Assembly (NCBI GenBank): GCA_009377525.1
Contig: WHTW01000012.1
Location: 1 to 64,000, forward strand
Origin: Rhodospirillales bacterium
GTDB lineage: Bacteria; Pseudomonadota; Alphaproteobacteria; Reyranellales; Reyranellaceae
Reading direction: 5' to 3'
Length of the DNA: 64,000 nt
Position 1 is the first letter of the stretch. Each line of letters opens with the position of its first letter. A model generated the notes under the pieces. That model did not search any database. It was not told where the DNA came from and saw only the letters and a list, made by a program, of their open reading frames with translations. Shown here one piece after another: positions 51,715-61,194 of the stretch. The position numbers and the translations under genes were made by a program.

Positions 51715-53010
51715 ATGCTTCTCGATCGATACGGGCTCCCGCTCAGCACCTCGTCCACTGTGGCACGCGACGCCTATGTCGTCGGCGTCGACTGCGTGCT
51801 GTCGGCCGCGCATGGCGACCAGGCACATCTTGGGCACGCGGTCGAGGCCGACCCTGATTTCGCCCTGGCCCACGCCGCTCTCGCCCGTGCCCGCTTTCTG
51901 ATGGCCGACGTCGCCGGCGCCCGGCAGTCGGCGGCGCGCGCCCGCGAGCTCGCACCGAACGTGATACCGCGCGAGCAAAGACACGTCGACGCGCTCTGTC
52001 TTGCGATCGAGGGCAAGCCGGTCGAGGCGCTGGCCGCCACGCGCGCCCATCTCGCCCAGCATCCGCGCGACGCCATGGTCGCCGCCCCTGCCACCGGCGT
52101 GTTCGGCCTCATCGGCTTCAGCGGCCGCCAGGGCCGCGAGCCCGAGCAGGTCGAGTTCCTCGAAGCGCTGAAGCCCCATCTCGCCGACGACTGGTGGTTC
52201 CAGGGCGTCTACGCCTTCGCGCTGGAGGAGCATGGCCGGCTCGACGAGGCGCTCGAGCTGATCGAGCGCAGCATGGCCACGAACCCCAAGAACGCCCACG
52301 GCGCCCACATCAAGGTGCATGTCCTGTACGAGCAGGGCGAGGATCGCGCGGCCCTCGACTATCTCGATGCCTGGCTGCCGACCTATCCGCGCGAAGGGCT
52401 GATGCACTGCCACATCTCCTGGCACGTTGCGCTGTTCGCCCTGATGCTGGGCGACGTCGAGCGCGCCTGGCAGGTCTACCAGGCGCAGGTCCATCCCGGC
52501 GGCGCCTGGGGCCCGGCGCTGAACGTCGCCACCGACGCAGCCGCCTTCCTGTGGCGCGCCGAGCTGGCCGGTTACGGCCGCAAGCCGTCGCTGTGGAACG
52601 AAGTCCACGCCTACGGGCAGAAATCCTTTCCCAAGCCCGGCATCGCCTTCGTCGACGTGCATCGCGCGCTCGCCTCCGTCGCCGCCGGCGATCGCGACGG
52701 CATCGCGAGCTACGTGGCCGAGCTCGAGCAGCGCGCCGCGTCGGGCCGCTCGCCCGCTGGCGATGTGGTGCCGCGGCTGGCCAACGGCCTTGCCGCCTAC
52801 AGCGATGGCGACTGGGCGAAGGCCATCGCCGTTCTTGAGCCGGCGCTGGCCGAGACCGTGCGCATCGGCGGCAGCCGCGCACAACGCGACCTGATCGAGA
52901 ACACCTTGCTCGCGGCCTATCTCAAGGCCGGCCGCGACGCCGACGCCCGCCGACTGCTCGAGGCGCACACCGACCGGCGGCCTTCGGTGCCGGTGGCGGG
53001 ACTCGTCTAG
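51715..53010 (+). CDS. TTC38-like tetratricopeptide-repeat protein
   Basis: 431 residues of helical repeats. TPR-like pairs include DFALAHAALARARFLMADVAGARQSAARARELAP and WFQGVYAFALEEHGRLDEALELIERSMATNP. The conserved HGAHIKVHVLYEQGE, MHCHISWHVALFALMLGD and VHPGG signature is typical of the TTC38 family found in bacteria and animals. No catalytic function is known for the family. It is divergent from the SDR gene with 64 bp between starts. Confidence 0.8.
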   Translation: MLLDRYGLPLSTSSTVARDAYVVGVDCVLSAAHGDQAHLGHAVEADPDFALAHAALARARFLMADVAGARQSAARARELAPNVIPREQRHVDALCLAIEGKPVEALAATRAHLAQHPRDAMVAAPATGVFGLIGFSGRQGREPEQVEFLEALKPHLADDWWFQGVYAFALEEHGRLDEALELIERSMATNPKNAHGAHIKVHVLYEQGEDRAALDYLDAWLPTYPREGLMHCHISWHVALFALMLGDVERAWQVYQAQVHPGGAWGPALNVATDAAAFLWRAELAGYGRKPSLWNEVHAYGQKSFPKPGIAFVDVHRALASVAAGDRDGIASYVAELEQRAASGRSPAGDVVPRLANGLAAYSDGDWAKAIAVLEPALAETVRIGGSRAQRDLIENTLLAAYLKAGRDADARRLLEAHTDRRPSVPVAGLV

Positions 53011-53066
53011 CGAAGTGGGCGAAGGTGATCCGGGCTGCCGATATCAGGGCCGGGATGACACCTGAC

Positions 53067-53348
53067 TTATGCGTGCTCGGTCGTCGGATCGATCATCTTG
53101 CGGACCTCGGTGATCTTGGTCGCCGGGAAGCCGCTCTGCTTGGCGTGCTCCCTGATGATCTCCTCGTCCTTCGCAAGGTAGACGCAGAAGGTCTTGTCGG
53201 CCGCGACGAAACTCTCGACCCACTGGATGTCCGGGCCGAGCTGGCGCAGGACGCCGTTGGATTGCGCGGCCGCGCCGCGGAGCTGCTCGCGCTCCAGACT
53301 GCCGACTGCGGGGATGTCACGCTCGATGATGAACTTGCGCAGCGCCAT
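53067..53348 (-). CDS. DUF4242-family small protein
   Basis: 93 residues from ATG 53348 after GGAGG. MALRKFIIERDIPAVGSLERE, VLRQLGPDIQWVESFVAADKTFCVYLAKDEEIIREHAKQSGFPA and KMIDPTTE match DUF4242, ferredoxin-like dimeric proteins of unknown or metal-related role. It sits 25 nt from the stop of the carboxylesterase gene on the same strand, so it may be cotranscribed. Confidence 0.75.
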   Translation of the reverse strand: MALRKFIIERDIPAVGSLEREQLRGAAAQSNGVLRQLGPDIQWVESFVAADKTFCVYLAKDEEIIREHAKQSGFPATKITEVRKMIDPTTEHA

Positions 53349-53373
53349 ATCGACCTCCGTCAGGTCCACGGTG

Positions 53374-54963
53374 TCAGCCGGTCGCGATCTTACCCCAGAG
53401 CGGCCGCACCTCGCCATCCGGGTCGTCGACGACGTCACAGTCGTCATCGAGAAGCATCGTTGCCCTCCGCGCGGCTGCATAGGCCGGCCACGTCGGGATC
53501 GCCTCGTTGGCGGGGTCGCCGTTGCGCGCGAATGTGGCCCACGTTCGTGATACGCGGTCGGCCAGCGCCTGGGCCTGCGGCTTGTGGTGTGCCTCGCCGA
53601 TCACGCCCAGCGTATCGAACACGAACGGCACCTCGACGGAGTGAGATGCCTTGAGTCGTCCGCCGAAGGCCGGCGTCTCCCAATCGAAACTGTACTTCCA
53701 GACCGGCGCCCTGCCCCGTGCCGCCTTGCGTTCCGCCAGCAGCACCGAACGCACGGCGAAGTTCGAGGCCGTGAGAGCCGTGATCAGCCGGTCGGCCGGA
53801 CTCGCGGCCGGATCGCGCTGCTTGTAGTAGGCCAGCAGGCTGTCGGCCGCATCGCGGGCCACGGCGGCGACACGTCTGCGCAACTCGTCCTCGCTGATCG
53901 TGCGGTTCCATACTGCGTCATCGGGCGCCAGGAAGATCGCGGACTCGTCCTTGGTGTCACCGATCATCAGCGGCACATCATCCGACACTGCGGGCGCCGC
54001 GGGATCGAAGGGCTGGTTGGGCAGCAGGTTGCCGTCGATCACCGGCCCGAAATTGTAGCGGTCGAGCAACGGTTGGTGCGGACGCGGCAGCGTCGCCTGT
54101 GCCGGCGCCACCGCCTCCTGCAGGCGCTCGAGCGGCAACGCCTGCAGCGCCTCGAGCTGATCGCGGCGCAGACCGAGATGCTTCAGCACGGCATCGGCCA
54201 GCCGCGTCGTACGGTCGCGCTCGGCAAAGCGCACGCTGGCGCCGCTCTGGATGATCGCCTTGTGGAACAGACCTTTGGCGCGCGGCATGGCCATCAGCGC
54301 GCTCACCTTCCCGCCGCCGCCGGACTGGCCGAAGATCGTGACGTTGCCCGGATCGCCGCCGAAGCGCCCGGCGTGCTGGCGCACCCATTCCAGCGCGGCG
54401 ACCAGGTCGAGAACGCCGGCATTGCCGGATTGCGCAAAGCGCTCGCCACCGATCTGCGACAGGTCGAGATGACCGAAGACGTTGAGGCGGTGGTTGACGG
54501 CCACGACGACGACGTCGTTGCGCCGCGCGAGGCGGCTGCCGTCGTGGCGCGGCGAGTTGGCGGAGCCCCAGGAGAAGGCGCCGCCATGCAGCCAGACCAT
54601 CACCGGCCGCTTGGCGTTGTCGAGGCCGGGCGTCCAGACATGCAGCGTCAGGCAGTCTTCCCCGACCGTCACGGTGTCGACGGGGCCCCAGACCGTCGCC
54701 AGTTCCGGGCGCTGCGGCGGAGCCGCGGCCTGCGGCGAGCGGCCGGCGTAGGCGGTCGCTTCGCGCACCCCGGCCCACGGCTCGGGCTTGCGCGGCGGCA
54801 TGAAGCGGTTGGCGCCGGCCGTCGAAGCACCGTAGGGGATGCCCTTGAAGACGTGCACGCCGTCCGACGTGATGCCTTTGACGCGACCGGAGGCAGTGTC
54901 GACGACGGGCGAATCGGTGCTGTGAGCGGCGCGTTGTGTCAGGGCGTCGACATCACCAGCCAT
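53374..54963 (-). CDS. Type B carboxylesterase
   Basis: 529 residues from ATG 54963. EDCLTLHVWTPG and the oxyanion VMVWLHGGAFSWGS are standard. The nucleophile elbow is FGQSGGGGKVSALM (GQSGG rather than the usual GESAGG). Acid in DTKDESAIF, and His within KASHSVEVPFVF. It hydrolyses short-chain or aromatic esters; there is no signal peptide. A family-1 palindrome lies upstream of it, between it and the stop of the BNR gene. Confidence 0.85.
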   Translation of the reverse strand: MAGDVDALTQRAAHSTDSPVVDTASGRVKGITSDGVHVFKGIPYGASTAGANRFMPPRKPEPWAGVREATAYAGRSPQAAAPPQRPELATVWGPVDTVTVGEDCLTLHVWTPGLDNAKRPVMVWLHGGAFSWGSANSPRHDGSRLARRNDVVVVAVNHRLNVFGHLDLSQIGGERFAQSGNAGVLDLVAALEWVRQHAGRFGGDPGNVTIFGQSGGGGKVSALMAMPRAKGLFHKAIIQSGASVRFAERDRTTRLADAVLKHLGLRRDQLEALQALPLERLQEAVAPAQATLPRPHQPLLDRYNFGPVIDGNLLPNQPFDPAAPAVSDDVPLMIGDTKDESAIFLAPDDAVWNRTISEDELRRRVAAVARDAADSLLAYYKQRDPAASPADRLITALTASNFAVRSVLLAERKAARGRAPVWKYSFDWETPAFGGRLKASHSVEVPFVFDTLGVIGEAHHKPQAQALADRVSRTWATFARNGDPANEAIPTWPAYAAARRATMLLDDDCDVVDDPDGEVRPLWGKIATG

Positions 54964-55038
54964 GGCGCGTTCTCCCGTTCTGTGGGACGGAGCCTGCGCG
55001 CGACAGAGAACGGCGTCAACGCCGGGAGACGTCATACT

Positions 55039-55104
55039 CTTCCGGACCGCGCGCGTCCCGCGCGCCTCATGATCATGAGCGCGCGGGACGCGCGCGGTCC
55101 GGAA
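55039..55104. repeat. Modular palindrome, locus 6 (family 1)
   Basis: CTTCCGGACC, core GCGCGCGTCCCGCGCGC, centre CTCATGATCATGAG, then the exact inverse: nearly perfect over 66 nt. It begins 11 nt downstream of the BNR-protein stop (minus strand). Confidence 0.85.
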
Positions 55105-55115
55105 AAGGCATGACG

Positions 55116-58100
55116 CTACTTCGCCGTCACGTGCTTCACCTTGGCCTTGGCGAGTGCCGCGTTGAGCTGGGCGATGTCGGCCTTCACCAGCGCCTCGAAC
55201 TTCGCGACCTCGCTGTCGACCTTGGCCATGACCTCGCGCGACACCTCCCTCGTTTGCGTGGTCGGCAGCCGGTCGGCGGTGGTCGCCATGGCGACCATGT
55301 CGATCAGCGTGTCGTTGAGGCCCGCCGGGTTGCGCAGCACGTCGCGCACCGACTTGCGATGCGGGTCGACCATCACGCCCTCGATGGCCGAGAGCTTGCG
55401 GACGATCGCCGCGGCGCGGTTCTTGAGCGCGCGCTCGCCCTTGCCGAGATGGCCGGTCGCCTCCTCGAGCTGGCGCTTCATCTTGCGCAGGCGATTGACC
55501 GCCTGCTTCAGCTTGGACACCGACGCGATCAGGTCCTTGTGCAAGGCGAACTGCGCGGCGTACTCGGCTGCCGTGGTGGACAGCCGCGGGTCCTTGACCA
55601 CAGTGAATTTGGCCGAATGACTCTTGCTGTTGCCCTCCTCGCCCACGGTCAGCTCCACGCCGTAGGTGCCGGGTACCACCGTCGGTCCAGGCGGATTTTC
55701 GGGATCGGGCGCCAATGGCTTGGGCCGCGGCGGTGCCAGGCCATAGTCGAGCCTGATCGGCCCGGGATACTTCATGTCCCAGACGAAGCGGTTGAGCCCA
55801 GGCTTGGCATCCGGTCGCCGCGCCGGCGACAGCGACGTGTCGCTGCTCGTGCAGTCGACGATCTTGCGCCCGCTCGCATCGCGGAAGGTGAGCGTTACCG
55901 GTCCGGTATCCTTTTCCGACAGCCAGTAGTAGACGATGGCGCCGTTGGGCGGGTTCTCGCCGACGTCGAGATGCTCGCGATAGCGTGTGCCGTCGGCCCG
56001 CTCGACCATCACCGTGCTGCCGTCGATGCCGAAGGCGGGACCGTAGGCGACGCCGGTGCGCACGTTGGCGCCGGCACTCCAATGCAGCTTGGTGCGGATC
56101 GCCGTTCGTGGCGCGAACAAGCGCGTGCCGTTGCGGCCGTCCGCGAGGCCGCGCAGCGCCGTCACGTCGTCGAGGATCCAGAACGAGCGTCCGTGCGTCG
56201 CCGCCACCAGATCGCTGTCCTTGAGCTTCATGTCGTAGACCGGCACGTTGGGCAGGCTGCCCATGCGCGTCCAAGTCGCCCCGTCGTCGAGGCTGAAGTG
56301 GATGCCGGTCTCGGTGCCGACATAGAGCAGGCCCTTGGCGACGGGATCGGCGCGCACGACGCGGCTGATCTCGTCCTTCGGCAGGTTGCCGTTGATCGAT
56401 TTCCAGCTCCGTCCGCCGTCGGTGCTCTTGAACAGGTGCGGCCGGTAGTCGGCAAGCTTGTAGCGCGTCGCCGCCACATAGATCGTGTCGGCATCGTGCG
56501 CCGAGACTTCCACGCAGCCGACATAGGCGAGCTCGGGCAGGCCCTTCGGCGTGACGTCCTTCCAGCTCTTGCCGCCGTCGCGCGTGACGTGGACCAGGCC
56601 GTCGTCGGTCGAGGCCCAGATCTCGTCGCGGCGATGCGGCGATTCGACGACGCAGGCGCAGGTCGCATGGACCTCTGCGCCGGCGCTTTCGCGGGTGATC
56701 GGTCCGCCCGACGCGCCTTGCCGCTTGCGGTCGTTCAGGCTGAGGTCGGGCGAGATGCGCTCCCAGCTCATGCCCTCGTCGCGCGTGCGGAACACGCAGT
56801 TGCCGCCGGCGTAGAGCGTGCCGGCGTCGTGCGGCGAGAACACGATGGGAAAGGTCCAGGCAAAGCGGTACTTCAGGTCCTCGGGTGCGATGCCCGTCGA
56901 CTCTTCCGGCCAGACATTGACGAGCTGGATCTGGCGCGTGCGGTGATCGTAGCGCTGCAGCGCGCCGGCGCCGCCCGGGCTCGAGCCGATGGCGCCGACA
57001 TAGACAATATTGTGGTCGCGCGGATCGACGGCGATGAAGCCCGATTCGCCAGTGCCGGGATAGGAGCAGTCGGCCAGCGTGATGACGCCCCACTCCGATG
57101 CACTGGGCACCGAGATCGAGGTGTTGTCCTGCTGCGTGCCGTAGATGCGGTAGGGATACTGGTTGTCAACGTCGATGCGGTAGAACTGCGCGGTCTTCTG
57201 GTTGTAGATCGTCGACCAGGTGGCGCCGCCGTTGAACGAGATATTGGCGCCGCCGTCGTTGCCCTCGATCATCCGCGTCGGATCCTTGGGATCAATCCAG
57301 AGGTCATGGTTGTCGCCATGCCGCGTCGTGACCTCGCTGAAGGTCGTGCCGCCGTCGGTCGACTTCCACATCTGCAGGTTGGTGACGTAGACCGTGTCGC
57401 CATGGCCCGGATCGGCGAAAACGTGGGTGTAGTACCAGGGCCGATGCATCAGGTCGCGGGTGGGCGACACCATGGTCCAGCGCATGCCGAAGTCATCGGA
57501 GCGGTACAGGCCGGTCTTGTCGCCTTCAGCCTCGACCAGCGCCCAGACGCGGCCCGAACGCGCGGGTGAGATCGAGACGCCGATCTTGCCCAGCATGCCC
57601 GTGGGCAGGCCGGGCTTGGTCGAGATCTCCTCCCAGGTGTCGCCGCCGTCGGTGCTGCGGAACAGGCCGCTGCCCGGACCGCCGCTGGAAACGTTCCAGA
57701 AGTTGCGCCGCGCCTCCCAGATCGAGGCGAACAGCAGGCGCGGGTTGTTGGGATCCATGGTGAGGTCGATCGCGCCCGCGACGTCGTTGCGATGCAGGAT
57801 CCTCTCCCAGCTCGCGCCGCCATCCTTGGAGCGGTAGACGCCGCGCTCGGTGTTGGGCCCGAAGATGTCGCCCAGCACGGCGGCATAGACGAGATCGGGA
57901 TTCTGCGGATGGATGCAAAGGCGGCCGACGAACTTGCTGTTCCTCAGGCCGACATGCTTCCAGCTGCGGCCGGCATCGGTCGACTTGTAGATGCCGTCGC
58001 CGTAGGAGACGTCGAGGCGGATCGCGGTCTCGCCGGTGCCAGCGTAGATGACGTTGCGATCGGAGGGTGCCACGGCAATGGAGCCGACGGCCGAGGTGCC

Positions 58101-58307
58101 CATGAAGCCGTCCGAGACGCAACGCCAGAACACGCCGCCATCCTCGGTCTTCCAGACGCCGCCGGCGCAGGCGCCGAAATAGAAGACCATCTTGTTGACG
58201 GGATCGCCTGAGACGGCGACGACGCGACCGCCACGCGAGGGACCAATGCAGCGCCACTTGAGCGCGTCGAAACCCGGCGACGCGGGCAAGCTCGTTTTCG
58301 GAGGCAT
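55116..58307 (-). CDS. Large Asp-box (BNR/sortilin VPS10-like) beta-propeller protein
   Basis: 1063 residues from ATG 58307; a GTG at 58343 would add 12. About ten Asp-boxes (S/T-x-D-x-G-x-x-W) occur through residues 50-680, e.g. KTEDGGVFW, KSTDAGRSW, RSKDGGASW, RSTDGGDTW, VTRDGGKSW, KSTDGGRSW and FSLDDGATW, forming tandem propellers. The C-terminal third has a beta domain and a long helical, probably coiled-coil segment (SKLKQAVNRLRKMKRQLEEATG). There is no convincing signal peptide. Related proteins are described as glycosyl hydrolase- or sortilin-like, but sialidase catalytic residues are not seen. Function unknown. Confidence 0.8.
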   Translation of the reverse strand: MPPKTSLPASPGFDALKWRCIGPSRGGRVVAVSGDPVNKMVFYFGACAGGVWKTEDGGVFWRCVSDGFMGTSAVGSIAVAPSDRNVIYAGTGETAIRLDVSYGDGIYKSTDAGRSWKHVGLRNSKFVGRLCIHPQNPDLVYAAVLGDIFGPNTERGVYRSKDGGASWERILHRNDVAGAIDLTMDPNNPRLLFASIWEARRNFWNVSSGGPGSGLFRSTDGGDTWEEISTKPGLPTGMLGKIGVSISPARSGRVWALVEAEGDKTGLYRSDDFGMRWTMVSPTRDLMHRPWYYTHVFADPGHGDTVYVTNLQMWKSTDGGTTFSEVTTRHGDNHDLWIDPKDPTRMIEGNDGGANISFNGGATWSTIYNQKTAQFYRIDVDNQYPYRIYGTQQDNTSISVPSASEWGVITLADCSYPGTGESGFIAVDPRDHNIVYVGAIGSSPGGAGALQRYDHRTRQIQLVNVWPEESTGIAPEDLKYRFAWTFPIVFSPHDAGTLYAGGNCVFRTRDEGMSWERISPDLSLNDRKRQGASGGPITRESAGAEVHATCACVVESPHRRDEIWASTDDGLVHVTRDGGKSWKDVTPKGLPELAYVGCVEVSAHDADTIYVAATRYKLADYRPHLFKSTDGGRSWKSINGNLPKDEISRVVRADPVAKGLLYVGTETGIHFSLDDGATWTRMGSLPNVPVYDMKLKDSDLVAATHGRSFWILDDVTALRGLADGRNGTRLFAPRTAIRTKLHWSAGANVRTGVAYGPAFGIDGSTVMVERADGTRYREHLDVGENPPNGAIVYYWLSEKDTGPVTLTFRDASGRKIVDCTSSDTSLSPARRPDAKPGLNRFVWDMKYPGPIRLDYGLAPPRPKPLAPDPENPPGPTVVPGTYGVELTVGEEGNSKSHSAKFTVVKDPRLSTTAAEYAAQFALHKDLIASVSKLKQAVNRLRKMKRQLEEATGHLGKGERALKNRAAAIVRKLSAIEGVMVDPHRKSVRDVLRNPAGLNDTLIDMVAMATTADRLPTTQTREVSREVMAKVDSEVAKFEALVKADIAQLNAALAKAKVKHVTAK

Positions 58308-58432
58308 GTGTGAGGGGGCCGATCTCTTCAGGTGAAGTCGCACCTACGGTAGGGCAGATACGAGGAAGGATGCAACCGGCTTTGCCACCTGGCCGTCCCA
58401 GGATCGCATGGCCGGCTCGTCAAATCATAGCG

Positions 58433-58585
58433 TCATAGTCCGTGTGCGAGCCGATCCTTCAATTGCAAGGATGGGTGCCGCGGATTGTCCTTCAGCAAGG
58501 CATAGTTCTTATCAGCGAGCGCACGAATGTCTGGTGAAAACTTGGTGTACGCCTGCCAGAACGACGGACTGGCAAAATGCCTCAC
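58433..58585 (-). pseudogene. 3'-truncated RelE/ParE-superfamily-like toxin
   Basis: A 50-codon frame from GTG 58585, overlapping the antitoxin stop as GTGA, begins MRHFASPSFWQAYTKF and continues DIRALADKNYALLKDNPRHPSLQLK. This is the beginning of a small RelE-like toxin family, normally about 85-90 residues and ending in RVG.HYRALA and WFWIGSH-type strands. Here the reading diverges after QLK and stops. The catalytic C-terminal strands are missing, so it is probably inactive. Confidence 0.65.
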
Positions 58586-58782
58586 AGTTCCCGAGTTCGC
58601 CCAGCTCGAAAGTCGGCAAATGCTTCTTCGGCGAGCCGATCAAGCTTCCCGGTCTTGGTATCCCGTTCGATCGCCTGATCGAAGTGCGCCGCTTCGAACT
58701 GCTCGAACCAAGTGCGAAACTTCTTCAGCTGCTCGCGCGGCAAATCGGCGATAGCCTTCTCGACATCTTCGAGCGTCGTCAT
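58582..58782 (-). CDS. Small antitoxin-like protein of a toxin-antitoxin pair
   Basis: 66 residues. MTTLEDVEKAIADLPREQLKKFRTWFEQFEAAHFDQAIERD followed by LDRLAEEAFADFRAG is typical of the small helical antitoxins found directly before RelE-like toxins of this type. The first helices may mediate dimerisation, and the C-terminal tail binds toxin. It overlaps the toxin remnant by 3 nt. With the toxin truncated, it survives as an orphan antitoxin. Confidence 0.65.
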   Translation of the reverse strand: MTTLEDVEKAIADLPREQLKKFRTWFEQFEAAHFDQAIERDTKTGKLDRLAEEAFADFRAGRTREL

Positions 58783-58897
58783 GAGGAGAGCTCATCCGCT
58801 GCAATGAGAATCTATATAAAGGCATACCGCCTCAGGAGGAACAGCGTTGGTCCATCGGCCTATTGCAGCGCATTCTGGGCGACCGAGGAGATCAGGG

Positions 58898-60271
58898 ATG
58901 ACCACCGCCAGCGATACTCTTCCGACCGCAACCCGCGTCTCCGACCCTGGCATGCGCGCGCTCTATCGGTTGGAGAACCGCTGGCAGGCCTGGCTCGACG
59001 TCGAGGCTGCCCTTGCCCATGCCCAGGCCGAGCTCGGCATCATCCCCGCTGAGGCCGCGACAGCCATTGCTGCGAATGCGAAGCTCGAGCTGATGGACCG
59101 CAAGCGCATCGATGAAGGCTTCGCCCGCACCGGCCATACGCTGGTGCCGCTGGTCTGGGAGCTCGGTCGCGTCGTCGGCGAGCCGCATGGCGGCTGGGTG
59201 CATTGGGGCGCGACCACGCAGAACATCACGCAGACCGGTGACCTTCTGGTGCTGCGACAGGCGCACGCGATCATCCTGCGCCAGATCGGCGAAATCCTGG
59301 CCGCCATGGCCGATCTCGCCGAACGCACCGCCGACATGCCGATGGCCGGCCGCACGCACGGCCAGCACGCGGTGCCGGCGACCTTCGGTTACAAGGTCGC
59401 GGTATGGATCGACGAGCTGTTGCGCCATGTCGAGCGGCTGCACCAGGCGGCCCCTCGCCTGTTCGTCGCCATGCTGGGCGGCGGCGCCGGCACCTTCGCT
59501 TCGCTCGGCAAACAGGGTCCGCCGGTGCAGGCGGGCATCGGCCGCCAGCTCGGCTTCGGCTCGATGACCGTGCCGTCGCGCGCGCTGGGCGATCACCTGG
59601 CGGAGAACATCTGCATCCTCGGCCTGTTGGCGGCGACCTGCGGCAAGATCGGGCGCGAGGTCTACACCTTGATGAAGACCGAGTTCGGCGAGGTCGAGGA
59701 GGCGGTGCCGCCCGGCACCGTCGGCAGCTCGACCATGCCGCAGAAGCGCAACCCCAAGCTCTGCCAGGACGTCATTGCTGCTGCCGCCGAGGTGCGCAGC
59801 CTCGTGCCGCTGGCGCTCGAAGCCATGACCACCGAGCACGAGGCCGACCGCACCACTAGCCTGATGATGGACAGCGCCGAGGCGCGCGCCTGCACCGCCA
59901 CGGGCGACATGCTGGCTCGCCTGGGTGAGATCATGCGCGGCCTCAGCGTCGATCCCAGGCGCATGCGCCAGAACCTCGATCTCGGCGGCGGGCTGATCAT
60001 GGCCGAAGCCGTGATGCTGGACCTCGGCGCCGCGATCGGCCGACAGCATGCGCACGACGTCGTGTATGACGCCGCACAGGCGGCATTCGTCGAAGGCAAG
60101 TCGTTCTCCGACCTGTTGGCGGCCGACAGGCGCCTGACCGAGCACATGGACCGCAAGGCGATCGACAAGCTCCTGGACCCGACGGCCTATACCGGCCTGT
60201 GTGCGGAGATGGCACGCGAAAGCGTCGCCCGCGCGCGCAATGCTGCGGCAGCGCTTGCCGAGGGCTCATAG
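58898..60271 (+). CDS. Fumarase/aspartase-superfamily lyase (adenylosuccinate lyase/CMLE-like)
   Basis: 457 residues from ATG 58898. The superfamily signature GSSTMPQKRNPKLCQD contains the catalytic Ser loop. THGQHAVPATFGYKVA is conserved block 2, and WGATTQNITQTGD block 1 is also present. The length and WGATTQN loop fit adenylosuccinate lyase or 3-carboxymuconate cycloisomerase-like enzymes. Being next to LLM and Gfo/Idh genes, a catabolic role is more likely than purine synthesis; this is inferred. It is 43 nt before the LLM gene. Confidence 0.8.
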   Translation: MTTASDTLPTATRVSDPGMRALYRLENRWQAWLDVEAALAHAQAELGIIPAEAATAIAANAKLELMDRKRIDEGFARTGHTLVPLVWELGRVVGEPHGGWVHWGATTQNITQTGDLLVLRQAHAIILRQIGEILAAMADLAERTADMPMAGRTHGQHAVPATFGYKVAVWIDELLRHVERLHQAAPRLFVAMLGGGAGTFASLGKQGPPVQAGIGRQLGFGSMTVPSRALGDHLAENICILGLLAATCGKIGREVYTLMKTEFGEVEEAVPPGTVGSSTMPQKRNPKLCQDVIAAAAEVRSLVPLALEAMTTEHEADRTTSLMMDSAEARACTATGDMLARLGEIMRGLSVDPRRMRQNLDLGGGLIMAEAVMLDLGAAIGRQHAHDVVYDAAQAAFVEGKSFSDLLAADRRLTEHMDRKAIDKLLDPTAYTGLCAEMARESVARARNAAAALAEGS

Positions 60272-60313
60272 TAAGCTGCTGATACCCCGAGTCCCCCGGC
60301 ACAGGAGCCATCG

Positions 60314-61168
60314 ATGTTGCTGAGCGCCCTCTTCCCGACGCGTGACATAGGCCGTGACCCCGCGAAGATTCGCGATTGGGCGCAGGCGGCGGAGGCCCTC
60401 GGCTACGACTGCATCGAGGTGGCCGATCACGTCTTCGGCGCAGCGCCGCGCGGCGACTGGAAGCCGACCTACAGCGAGCACGATCCCTTCCACGAGACCT
60501 TCACGACGATGGCCTTCATCGCAGCTGTCACCAGGAACATCAAGCTGTGCAGCGGCGTGCTCATCCTGCCGCAGCGCCAAACCGGCGTCGTCGCCAAGCA
60601 GGCAGCCGAGGTCGATATCCTGAGCGGCGGACGGCTGCGCCTGGGCGTCGGCGTCGGCTGGAACCACGTCGAGTACGAAGCGCTCGGCATGGAGTGGAAG
60701 ACACGCGGCGCGCGGCAGGCCGAGCAGATCGAGGTGATGCGGCGCCTGTGGACCGAGGACCTCGTCACCTTCAAGGGGAAGTTCCACACGCTGGTCGACG
60801 TCACCATGCTGCCGGTGCCCGTCCAGCGGCCGATTCCAATCTGGTTCGGCGGATCGTCCGATGCCGTGGTCAAGCGCGCCGCCCGCATCGGCGACGGCTG
60901 GATGCCGATCCTGTCGCCCGAGGCCGCCGAGCCGAAGCTCGCGACCCTGCGCGAGCATCTGAAGACGTTCGGACGCGATTCGGCCAAGTTCGGGCTTGAG
61001 GGATGGCTGCGCATGGACGAGGCTGACCCGCAGCTTTGGGCCGCGGCCGCGCATGGCTGGCAGCGCCTCGGTGCGCAGATCGTGATGCTCTATCCGATGT
61101 ATCGTATGCCGGAGCTCGATCGGCAGATCGAGACCTTGCGGCGCTTCAAGGAAGTCGCGCCGAAGTAG
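60314..61168 (+). CDS. LLM-class flavin-dependent oxidoreductase (F420-type group)
   Basis: 284 residues in a luciferase-like TIM barrel. Family motifs: AQAAEALGYDCIEVADHVFG, LCSGVLILPQRQTGVVAKQAAEVDILSGGRLRLGVGVGWNHVEYEAL and PIPIWFGGSSDAVVKRAARIGDGWMP. The TIGR03619-like F420 group is closest in feel, but FMN use cannot be excluded from sequence. The substrate is unknown. It is 27 nt upstream of the Gfo/Idh gene, codirectional. Confidence 0.8.
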   Translation: MLLSALFPTRDIGRDPAKIRDWAQAAEALGYDCIEVADHVFGAAPRGDWKPTYSEHDPFHETFTTMAFIAAVTRNIKLCSGVLILPQRQTGVVAKQAAEVDILSGGRLRLGVGVGWNHVEYEALGMEWKTRGARQAEQIEVMRRLWTEDLVTFKGKFHTLVDVTMLPVPVQRPIPIWFGGSSDAVVKRAARIGDGWMPILSPEAAEPKLATLREHLKTFGRDSAKFGLEGWLRMDEADPQLWAAAAHGWQRLGAQIVMLYPMYRMPELDRQIETLRRFKEVAPK

Positions 61169-61194
61169 GCAACACGAGCCTGGAGCGGACTGAC

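Noticed and set aside
52310..52882. Arginine-rich open frame opposite the TTC38-like gene
   Set aside because: Shadow of a gene with the conserved TTC38 signature; extreme Arg content and no homology.
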